Assembly (NCBI GenBank): GCA_947499255.1
Contig: CANMNF010000002.1
Location: 880,430-944,429, forward strand
Direction of reading: 5' to 3'
Origin: an uncultured Sphingomonadaceae bacterium
GTDB lineage: Bacteria; Pseudomonadota; Alphaproteobacteria; Sphingomonadales; Sphingomonadaceae
Length of the DNA stretch: 64,000 nt
Position 1 is the stretch's first letter. Every line of letters starts with the position of its first letter. The notes beneath the pieces were generated by a model. The model was not told the DNA's origin and ran no database searches. It saw only the letters and a list, made by a program, of their open reading frames with translations. The position numbers and the translations under genes are program-made. This document shows positions 9,623 through 17,908 of the stretch, one piece after another.

Positions 9623-10318
9623 TCAGCTTGCTCTGGCCCACTCTGGGGTGGCGAGGTTTTGCGCGGTCACATCGGTGGAAAGCCAAGACCGCAGCAGGGC
9701 CACTGAATGATCAAGCCGCTCTGCCCGCCAATCGGGGCTGCGCAAATTTATATTCAGCAGCGCGCCGAGCGAATAGCTGTTAGCAAGGTGGAACCGGCTG
9801 AGTGCCGCGATGGTGACATAGACCTGTACAGGGTCAACGCCTGGCCGGATCTGGCCCATTTCCTCGCCCCGTTGAAGGATTTCGCGCAATTGCGTGCGCA
9901 AGCGGGCTGCATCTTCGGGTACAGTGGTCGATTGGGCCACAAACTTTCCGCGCATCATGTTCTCTGTGCGCAACAGCCCTTCGAAACACGGATTTTTCTC
10001 AAAATAATCGAAAGTGAAGCGCAACAGCATTTCGAGACAGGCAAGCGGATCGCTGTAGTCATAGTCCAGCTCGCTCTCTTTATTGCGCAAATCTGCATAA
10101 GCGGCTTCAAGAACTGCCAGATACAACGCCTTCTTGTTGCCGAAATAGTGATAGAGCAGACGGATATTGCATTTGGCCGATTTGGCAATCCGCTCGATCC
10201 TGGCGCCGGAAAATCCATGCATGCCGAACTCGCGTGTTGCCGAGTGCAAAATCTTGGCACGCGTTCTATTTGCATCGCGCAACTTGACGGACGACCTGCT
10301 CTTGGACTTCTCGATCAC
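9623..10318 (-). CDS. TetR/AcrR-family transcriptional regulator
   Basis: N-terminal HTH: TRAKILHSATREFGMHGFSGARIERIAKSAKCNIRLLYHYFGNKKALYLAVLE. Confidence 0.9.
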   Translation of the reverse strand: MIEKSKSRSSVKLRDANRTRAKILHSATREFGMHGFSGARIERIAKSAKCNIRLLYHYFGNKKALYLAVLEAAYADLRNKESELDYDYSDPLACLEMLLRFTFDYFEKNPCFEGLLRTENMMRGKFVAQSTTVPEDAARLRTQLREILQRGEEMGQIRPGVDPVQVYVTIAALSRFHLANSYSLGALLNINLRSPDWRAERLDHSVALLRSWLSTDVTAQNLATPEWARAS

Positions 10319-10379
10319 TTCTTTCTCCTCATCCCGACCGCACTTTTAGCCGGGTTTGCCCAAAACGCCAAATTGCGTC

Positions 10380-11396
10380 TCACAAGGATGCCACGGCCAA
10401 GTAGAGGTCGTTTACATGTGCAGCGATAGCTTTGGGGGGCAGGAAGGATCCACTAAAACTGTTCTTGGCAAGCGTTATGAAATCCTCACGATCATAATGG
10501 CCAGTTGCCGCAAGAGCGGCAAAATTGTCATTGATGTAGCCGCCGAAATAGGCCGGATCGTCAGAATTGACCGTCGCCCTTAAACCAGCATTGAGCATCA
10601 CCCGCATGGGATGGTCCGCCATCTCATCCACCACGCACAGTTTCAGATTGGACAGTGGGCACACCGTCAAAGTGATTTGCTCTGCCACGAGGCGAGCCAC
10701 CAATTTATCGTCCTCAAGGGCGCGATTGCCATGGTCGATCCGGTCAATACCGAGCAGATCGAGCGCTTGGCTGACATAGGTAGGCGGCCCCTCTTCACCG
10801 GCATGCGCAACGCGTTTGAGGCCCAGAGCTCCGGCGCGGCGAAACACTTCGGCAAACTTCTCGGGAGGATGGCCCACTTCGGAGGAATCCAGTCCCACCC
10901 CCAGCAGCCGATCGTACCACGGTTCTGCCATTGTCAGCGTCGCCAGCGCAGCCTCTTCGGGCAAATGACGCAAGAAGCACATGATCAGCCCGGAGGTGAT
11001 GCCATGCCTTTGCTGCGCTTGTGCCATCGCTGAAAGCAAGCCTTCAATTACCGCCTCGAACGCGATGCCCCTGTCTGTATGGGTCTGCGGATCGAAGAAT
11101 ATCTCGGCATGGCGTACATTGTCTGCAGCCGCCCGGTCGAAATAGGCGCTGGCCAGATCATGGAAATCTTGCTGGGTGCAAAGTACTTCGGCACCAGCAT
11201 AATAGATATCCAGGAAGTCCTGCAACCGCGTGAAGGAATATGCCTCGCGCAGATCAGCAACGCTGGCAAAAGGGATCGACACCCGATTGCGCTGCGCAAG
11301 GGCAAACATCAGTTCAGGCTCAAGCGTACCTTCGATATGCACATGCAGTTCTGCCTTGGGCAATCGCGCGGCAAATTCGGCCAGGGCAAGGCTCAA
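10380..11396 (-). CDS. Adenine/adenosine deaminase family protein, adenine deaminase type
   Basis: LPKAELHVHIEGTLEPELMFALAQRN, VRHAEIFFDPQTHT, GVGLDSSEVGHPPEKF, HAGEEGPP, VNSDDPAYFGGYINDN. The only in-frame ATG (11513) overlaps the upstream gene by ~100 nt; a TTG at 11396 is a plausible start. Confidence 0.82.
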   Translation of the reverse strand: MSLALAEFAARLPKAELHVHIEGTLEPELMFALAQRNRVSIPFASVADLREAYSFTRLQDFLDIYYAGAEVLCTQQDFHDLASAYFDRAAADNVRHAEIFFDPQTHTDRGIAFEAVIEGLLSAMAQAQQRHGITSGLIMCFLRHLPEEAALATLTMAEPWYDRLLGVGLDSSEVGHPPEKFAEVFRRAGALGLKRVAHAGEEGPPTYVSQALDLLGIDRIDHGNRALEDDKLVARLVAEQITLTVCPLSNLKLCVVDEMADHPMRVMLNAGLRATVNSDDPAYFGGYINDNFAALAATGHYDREDFITLAKNSFSGSFLPPKAIAAHVNDLYLAVASL

Positions 11397-11412
11397 CGCA
11401 TGACCCTCAGCT

Positions 11413-12981
11413 TCAAAACACCCATGTCGAAACAGCTGTTTCAAAGCTGCGGAAAGATTGTTCCAGCCGCCACTGTTCGCGCGCTTTGTCGCTGCTGGCG
11501 AGCAATTGTGCACATGCTCCGGTAACCTTTGTCGATGAAGCGAGGAAGTCTGCCTGACACGCAGTTACAGGAGTGCCAAGCTGACGCCCTGACCACAAGC
11601 TGTTGCCGGGCAGAAAGGAATATTCCAGCGAGGCACGCGAAACTTCCTTCAGATCGCCATAGTCGAACCCATGTTCGGTCACGGCTCGGTGGTACTCATT
11701 GCTCATGTCGATGCGCAAAACGCCTTCATCATCGGTCGACAGCACAATTGGCACCCCTGCTGTGCGGTAAAGGGCCATAGGATGCTCTTCCCCCCTCACA
11801 TCAAGGATCACGTCATTGCTCGACAAGTTGACTTCCACAGCAATGCCTTCGCGTGCCATCTTCGCCAGAGTGTTTACCGCATCGGTTTCATAAGCGATCG
11901 CTGTGCCATGGCCGATGCGCCGCGCGCCGGCCACATTGATGGCTTTGGCGATGTGATCTTCCATATCTGTTGGCGGGACCTGCCCCAAAGCAAATTCCCC
12001 TGCATGCAAGGTCAACAAACCACCGCCGAACTGTTCGCCAAGCCAGCGGAACATGCGCATATGCAGATCATAATCGCGCCGGGCGACAGGTCCATCCTCG
12101 GGCTGCACGATATTGGTGCCGAAATACCGCGGGTCATGCTGCGCCATTGCAAAGCCGAATGCCATGTGACGAAAAACCTGCCGCTGTTCGAATTCTCGCA
12201 GCACCTGCATATTGAACCGCACTGTGATAGCACAGGCTGGCTCGGGCGTTGCTGTATCGCAGCCCAGATCGGCCCTCGCATCGGCCACCATGGCATCGAT
12301 ATCGGCGCTGGCCGCTGCAAGCAGTGCTGGCAATTCGGTACGCAGTCTGGCCAGCTCGGTAGCGAAGTCCGCTCCGTCCATCATCCCGTCTGGCCCCTCG
12401 ATCATCGCTCGGACCAGCGGGAGCGGATTGTGCATCAGTTCCAGATAATGGACATTGTCTTTTGCGGCATAACGCATGGTATATGCCAATACCTTACCCG
12501 GCGCTGCCACTGCGCTGGCGCCAAATTTGTCAAAGGTGGCGAAAAACTGGCCATGTCCGGTGATATCGTTGCGACCAACGCCGCGTTGCCAGGCGCGGGT
12601 GGACATCGCATCGATCATGTCATCGTATAGCGAGGGGTTGCGCGTTCCCAAGTCCAGCGCCTCCATCCCTGGTGCACAGGGCGGTGGCACAATAGCACCG
12701 GCTTCAGCATCGATACACAGCCCGTTTTGCGCCGCCCACTGCAAATAGTGCTCTGAATAGGGCGAGCCGGAGATGTGATTGTGCAAATCGGCACCCTTGG
12801 GCATCGCCTGGACGAAAACACGCAGCCGCGCGGCATTGTCCTTTACTTGCTCGAACACAGAGGCCGCAGTTGCCTCACGCATCGCAGGACCGGTCTCTTT
12901 CGCGAGGAGCGGCGATGCCGTGCCAATGGTGCAAGCCAGAAGTCCAGCGGTGAGCGCCGCACGCTTTGCCCGCAACATCAA
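11413..12981 (-). CDS. Exported adenosine deaminase (ADGF/CECR1-like) with signal peptide
   Basis: Signal peptide MMLRAKRAALTAGLLACTIGTASPLLA; ADLHNHISGSPYSEHYLQWAA, LHAGEFALGQ, RIGHGTAIAYE, EVNLSSNDVILD, STDDEGVLR. Confidence 0.85.
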   Translation of the reverse strand: MMLRAKRAALTAGLLACTIGTASPLLAKETGPAMREATAASVFEQVKDNAARLRVFVQAMPKGADLHNHISGSPYSEHYLQWAAQNGLCIDAEAGAIVPPPCAPGMEALDLGTRNPSLYDDMIDAMSTRAWQRGVGRNDITGHGQFFATFDKFGASAVAAPGKVLAYTMRYAAKDNVHYLELMHNPLPLVRAMIEGPDGMMDGADFATELARLRTELPALLAAASADIDAMVADARADLGCDTATPEPACAITVRFNMQVLREFEQRQVFRHMAFGFAMAQHDPRYFGTNIVQPEDGPVARRDYDLHMRMFRWLGEQFGGGLLTLHAGEFALGQVPPTDMEDHIAKAINVAGARRIGHGTAIAYETDAVNTLAKMAREGIAVEVNLSSNDVILDVRGEEHPMALYRTAGVPIVLSTDDEGVLRIDMSNEYHRAVTEHGFDYGDLKEVSRASLEYSFLPGNSLWSGRQLGTPVTACQADFLASSTKVTGACAQLLASSDKAREQWRLEQSFRSFETAVSTWVF

Positions 12982-14117
12982 TTTGCACCGCGCTTGGCAA
13001 ACAGCTCAACCATCAACGCTTCGAGCGCTTGAGGATCGACCTGCTTGACAATATTGGCCGGTTGTTCGCCAAGCCCGGGAGCATAGGGCGCGAACCACGT
13101 GACCATATCGCCATATCCCGGTCCGAATTCTGTGTTGTAGTCGACCATCAGTTCTTCTTCCTCCGTGATCAATTCCGGCCGCAGCCAGATGCCAGCTGCG
13201 GATTCGTCCCACAGCGGAAAGTTTGGCTCCATCGTGCGCAGCATTTGCGCCACCGCCGGACTGGACACCTGTGCCAGCCGTTCCAGCAATTCAGGCGTCA
13301 GCTGCGTCGATGTGGTCGGATCGATCGGGAGGATGGTGATTTTGCGCCATGGGCTGCGCGATACGATGCTGGCCGCTTCCGGGTCGAAGCGAATGTTAAA
13401 TTCGCGCCGCGGCGTATTTACGAATTCGCGAGCAAATTCCGCTGCCGGTTCGTTGTCCAATGTTTGACGCGGGCTAAGGCTTCCGCCCATATAGACCAGT
13501 TCTTTCGCAAGCGAGGCAAACTGTGGATCGAGCCTTTGGGCAAGTGCCAGATTGGTCATCGGACCAGCGGCGAAGATGGTCACCTCGCCGGGATGCGCGC
13601 GCACCATGCGGATCATGAAATTGGCGGCAATTTCATCCTGTTTGGTGATCGTCGGATTGCCATTGGGCAGTTCGACCGGATCATTCGGGCCAAAATAGGG
13701 CGGGGCCGACTGGAGAGTTGGCTCTACCCATTCTTTCATCCATGCGCCTTTCCATGTCAGCTTGCCATGAAGCGCTTCCCACCGCTCGGTCAACGCTTCG
13801 GAATTGAGCAGCGGATACGTCGCGCCTTCATAGACCGGCACATGCGTTTGATCGGCAATTTCTAGCCCACGCAGGGTCTGCGCTGTCAGGCGATTGACCC
13901 AGGCATTGCCGCTAACCGTGGTAATGCCGAGAATCTCAATCTCGTCGGTAGCATTGAGCAGCATAAGATGCATCAACCCAAAGCCATCATCATCAATAAT
14001 GACCCGGCGCTTGGCATCATGCTCATGCGCCAAGGTGGGGGCGGGCACCAGAGCCATCGCGAGGATAGCCGATAGAGCGGCAAACAAAAGTCGTCGCGCA
14101 GCGTTTAAGATGAGCAT
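12978..14117 (-). CDS. Exported nucleoside hydrolase family protein (divergent metal-binding motif)
   Basis: Signal-like N-terminus MLILNAARRLLFAALSAILAMALVPAPTLAHE; RRVIIDDDGFGLMHLMLL...EILGITTVSGN, FAAGPMTNLALA, YMGGSL, PLWDESAAGIWL; ATG at 14117; ATGA overlap with the deaminase. Confidence 0.82.
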   Translation of the reverse strand: MLILNAARRLLFAALSAILAMALVPAPTLAHEHDAKRRVIIDDDGFGLMHLMLLNATDEIEILGITTVSGNAWVNRLTAQTLRGLEIADQTHVPVYEGATYPLLNSEALTERWEALHGKLTWKGAWMKEWVEPTLQSAPPYFGPNDPVELPNGNPTITKQDEIAANFMIRMVRAHPGEVTIFAAGPMTNLALAQRLDPQFASLAKELVYMGGSLSPRQTLDNEPAAEFAREFVNTPRREFNIRFDPEAASIVSRSPWRKITILPIDPTTSTQLTPELLERLAQVSSPAVAQMLRTMEPNFPLWDESAAGIWLRPELITEEEELMVDYNTEFGPGYGDMVTWFAPYAPGLGEQPANIVKQVDPQALEALMVELFAKRGAN

Positions 14118-14255
14118 CGAAGCAAGAATCTCCTGACCGGACCGATAGGTTGACCGCGAGTGTGCTGGAGTTCGAAAAAAATGCAAGAAGTAAAACCATA
14201 CTTACTTATATATTTTCGTTTGCCCCAGCGAATCAATCTGCCCGGACAAAAGGCC

Positions 14256-15176
14256 TCACATGGATCTGGGCCAGCCTACGATTGCTTCGAAATCGCGCTC
14301 GATCTCGGTCAGCAGGGCTGCTGCTGCATGGGAAGGGCGTCTTGCGCTGTTGGTGCAAAGGGCAAGTGTCATTGGGTGCAGTATGGGATCGTACAGCGGA
14401 ACAAAGGCCACCAAGCCTGCCTCCAGCTCAGGGATGGCATCAAGCGCCGTAAGCACGCCAACGCCAGCACCCTCCGTGACCAGTGAGACGATCATCTGGA
14501 TATTGTCTGTAGTCACCTTGTGATGCCAGGAAGCGTCGATACTGCCTTCAAGCACGGCAATCTGCTGCGCCACGGCCAAAGGTTCGGCAGGAACAATCAG
14601 GGCTTCGCCAGCACAGTGCGAAAAACGCGCCCGCTTCTGACTGGATAGTGTGTGGCCGGGCGTCACCAGCAGGCCAAGCGGGATCTCCGTAAAAGCGCGG
14701 ACAGACAGATCGCGGAAACTGTGCGGTTCAAAAAGGATGGCAAAATCGACTTCGCCTTCGATCACAGCACGACGCGCTACATCATTTTCAAGCACTCTGA
14801 CATTGGCGGAAATGCCTTCATAGCGATCAAGCAGGCCACCAAGCACACGAGGGAATGCGCCTTTGGCCAGTGCGTCAATCAGCGCAATTTCGACATGGCC
14901 GCGCCTGAGGCCCTGCAGGTCTTCAAAACTGGCGCGCAGCCCGCTGAGCTCATGTTGCCATTTAAGACCGTTTGCCATCAGCATCTCGCCTGCTGCGGTC
15001 GGACGCAATCCTCCGGGAAGCCGTTCAAACAGGGGCAAGCCCAGCTCAGCTTCGGCATTCAGAATTTGCCGATCAATGGCAGAGGGGGAAACGTTCAGCT
15101 GATCGGCAGCGCGGCGGATTGAGCCGGCCTTTCCAACGGCCACAAAGTAGCGCAAGAAGCGGGAGAATGCGGGCAC
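14256..15176 (-). CDS. LysR-family transcriptional regulator
   Basis: MPAFSRFLRYFVAVGKAGSIRRAADQLNVSPSAIDRQILNAEAELGLPLFERLPGGLRPTAAGE. Confidence 0.93.
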   Translation of the reverse strand: MPAFSRFLRYFVAVGKAGSIRRAADQLNVSPSAIDRQILNAEAELGLPLFERLPGGLRPTAAGEMLMANGLKWQHELSGLRASFEDLQGLRRGHVEIALIDALAKGAFPRVLGGLLDRYEGISANVRVLENDVARRAVIEGEVDFAILFEPHSFRDLSVRAFTEIPLGLLVTPGHTLSSQKRARFSHCAGEALIVPAEPLAVAQQIAVLEGSIDASWHHKVTTDNIQMIVSLVTEGAGVGVLTALDAIPELEAGLVAFVPLYDPILHPMTLALCTNSARRPSHAAAALLTEIERDFEAIVGWPRSM

Positions 15177-15258
15177 TGAGCGAAGCTTTCGTTCTCAAAA
15201 ATGCAACGGTTTGGTGGATGCTATTGCACAAATTGGAACGTGGCAAGTTGCGGGCTGT

Positions 15259-16572
15259 TCAGCTTGTCTGGGAAAATACCCGCTCATAGATTTGACGCAC
15301 GCTTGATAGTCCACCCGCGACCATCTGCTCAGGCGTGACGCCGCGCGCATTCGCCAATTGCGGATTGGCTCCGCGCGCTGCCAATACGGACAGCATCGAT
15401 TCCAGGTCTGCAAACTCCCGCCAAACGATGCGATGGAGCGCGGCCTGCCCCTGCGGGTCGGTGAAATTTGCATCAGGTGCCAACGTCAACGCATAGGCCA
15501 GCGCTTTGGCGCTTTCTCCCTCAGCTGCAGCCAGTACGATATTGGTACCGTCCTTGGCTATAAAGGCTGGATCTGCGCCCAGTTCGATAAGTTTCTGCAT
15601 GGCATCCGGCTGCCCTGACTTTGCGGCAAGCAGCAGGGGAGGTGTGGGCGGGACTGGCGGCGGCGGAACGCCAAAATTCGCTTCAGTCACCCAAGTTATG
15701 CGGGCAGCGCCAGTTGTCCCATTGGGATCAGCGCCAAGTTCAACCAATTGCTCCAGCAAAGGGATGGCACCCAATTTCGCCGCGACATGTAGCGGCAATT
15801 CACCGTTGCGATCATGCTTGGCAAGATCAAAGCGCCCGCGCGCGAGCAGCATTTGCGCAGCCGCGATATTTTCCTGATATAATGCCAGTTGCAGCGCGCT
15901 GGTATTTTCAGGACCGCGATGTTCCAGGTTTGCTCCGGCATCGAGCAACATATTTGTCGCCTGTGCGTCTTTGCTTGTTATGGCAAAAAACAATGGCGTG
16001 AACGCAGCCTTGGAAACGCGATTAACTTGCGCTCCGGCATCGATCAGCGCGCGCATCGCCACCAGATTGCCGCTGCTCGCAGCCCACATCAGCGCTGATT
16101 GCCCGCGCGTATCCACGGTATCGACCCGCGCTCCGGCATCAAGCAATCGCAGGACGCTCGTCCCTGTAGAAAAGCGCGCGCACAAAGCAAGCGGTGCAAC
16201 CCCATCAGGCGCTGTGAAATTCACATCTGCGCCAGCATCAAGCAGGGCGAGCACAATGGTTTCATCCCCGCGCTCACACGCCAGCGCAAGTGCCGTTAGG
16301 CCGTTCACATCGGCCAGATCGGGATTAGCCTGCGCTTGCAGCAAGGCTGTTACCATGCCCAAATCCTGCAATTCGATCGCACGCAACAAGGGCCGTTCGC
16401 CGTAAGCGAGCGCAGCATCGGGATCAGCGCCTGCGGCAAGCGCATCAATTACTGCGCCTGTATCTGCCGCTGAAATAGCCCGTACCAGTGCATCATCATC
16501 ACTTTGCGCTGCAGCGCCTGAAGCCAATGCGAGCGCAGCCAATCCGCCCAATCCCATGCGGCACTTAAACAT
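15259..16572 (-). CDS. Exported ankyrin-repeat protein
   Basis: Signal peptide MFKCRMGLGGLAALALASGAAAQ followed by repeated ankyrin units (DVNGLTALALACERGDETIVLALLDAGADVN, DTRGQSALMWAASSGNLVAMRALIDAGAQVN etc.). Confidence 0.88.
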   Translation of the reverse strand: MFKCRMGLGGLAALALASGAAAQSDDDALVRAISAADTGAVIDALAAGADPDAALAYGERPLLRAIELQDLGMVTALLQAQANPDLADVNGLTALALACERGDETIVLALLDAGADVNFTAPDGVAPLALCARFSTGTSVLRLLDAGARVDTVDTRGQSALMWAASSGNLVAMRALIDAGAQVNRVSKAAFTPLFFAITSKDAQATNMLLDAGANLEHRGPENTSALQLALYQENIAAAQMLLARGRFDLAKHDRNGELPLHVAAKLGAIPLLEQLVELGADPNGTTGAARITWVTEANFGVPPPPVPPTPPLLLAAKSGQPDAMQKLIELGADPAFIAKDGTNIVLAAAEGESAKALAYALTLAPDANFTDPQGQAALHRIVWREFADLESMLSVLAARGANPQLANARGVTPEQMVAGGLSSVRQIYERVFSQTS

Positions 16573-17908
16573 CAGCGAACTCCGCAAGCGGTCCGCTGCT
16601 GTCGCCAAAGCTGTCCGTCGCCACCCCAAGCGTCTGCAAGCCGGAGAGCATAAGGTTCGACATGCTGGTGCCGTCAGCTACCTGCAGATGATTGCCGCCC
16701 TTGATCAATCCGCCTGCAACAATAACCGGAAGGTCGTGATGATCGTGCTCATTTGAATCGCCAAAGGCCGCGCCGCGCAGCACCAGCGTGCGATCAAGCA
16801 GATTGCCCTCGCCATCGGGCGTCTCTTTCATACGTTGCAGCATGTAGGCGAAATATTCCATGTGATAGCGATTGATCTGCGCCAGACGCTCCAGCTTTTC
16901 AGGGATGCTGCCATGATGGCTAAGCATGTGATGCGAATCTGGCACGCCGATTTGCGGATAGGTCCGGTTGGACAATTCCCGGCCAATCATGAATGTGCTC
17001 ACCCGCGTAATGTCAGCCTGCATAGCGAGCAGCTGCAAATCGATCATGAGTTTGACATGCTCGCCGAAATCTTCCGGAATGCCGACTGGCTGCTGTAGAT
17101 CTTCGGCCTGCACTACGGGCTCAGAAGTGCTCGCTCGTTCAATGCGTTTTTCGATGGCGCGTGTTGCATCGAAATATTCGTCGAGCTTGCGCCGGTCTTC
17201 CATTCCCAGTTCGCCCGCCAACCGCTGTGCATCCTCAAGCACATAATCGAGGATCGAGGCCTGTTTGCGAAACCGCGCTGCACGGGCCGCTGGATCGAGC
17301 GCTTCGCCATCGCCAAACAGCCGTTCAAACACCGCACGCGGATTGGCTGTCACCGGCAAAGGCACTGTCGGGGTCAACCATGAAATACCGTTGGTATAGG
17401 CGCACGAATAATTGATGTCGCAGCTGCCCAGCAAGCTCGCCTGATCAATGCCCAATTCAAGCGAGGCAAGCTGAGTTGCATCGCCCACATGTTTGGCGAA
17501 CACCTGATCCATGGAAATCCCGCAGCGAATATCGGGCCCTTCCGTCTGGCGCGCTTTGGCTCCGGTGAGGAAAGCAGGGCATGAGCGACCATGACCAGCA
17601 GGTGGATCTCCGGCGGCATCTGCTTTGGGATGGGCAAGGCCGGTAATGACCGAAAAATCTGCCCGGTGCGGCGCTAGCGGCTCCAGGGTTGAAGACAACG
17701 CGTAATCGCGGCCAAAGTTGGCGGGGCGATATTGCTCCATCGTCATGCCGTTGGGTGAATAAAACACCTGCAAACGCTTGGGACGTTCGGCAATATCAGC
17801 GGCTTTGGATGCGCCGGCCATTGCACCCAGAAAGGGCAGAGCCATCCCGGCTCCTGTTCCGCGCAACATGGTTCGACGGGATAATGGCTGACGTATCAAT
17901 CTCATCAC
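16565..17908 (-). CDS. DUF1552 domain protein with Tat-like signal
   Basis: PLSRRTMLRGTGAGMALPFLGAM; RLQVFYSPNGMTMEQYRP; FLTGAKARQTEGPDIRCGISMDQV; LDEYFDATRAIEKRI. Confidence 0.85.
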   Translation of the reverse strand: MMRLIRQPLSRRTMLRGTGAGMALPFLGAMAGASKAADIAERPKRLQVFYSPNGMTMEQYRPANFGRDYALSSTLEPLAPHRADFSVITGLAHPKADAAGDPPAGHGRSCPAFLTGAKARQTEGPDIRCGISMDQVFAKHVGDATQLASLELGIDQASLLGSCDINYSCAYTNGISWLTPTVPLPVTANPRAVFERLFGDGEALDPAARAARFRKQASILDYVLEDAQRLAGELGMEDRRKLDEYFDATRAIEKRIERASTSEPVVQAEDLQQPVGIPEDFGEHVKLMIDLQLLAMQADITRVSTFMIGRELSNRTYPQIGVPDSHHMLSHHGSIPEKLERLAQINRYHMEYFAYMLQRMKETPDGEGNLLDRTLVLRGAAFGDSNEHDHHDLPVIVAGGLIKGGNHLQVADGTSMSNLMLSGLQTLGVATDSFGDSSGPLAEFADV

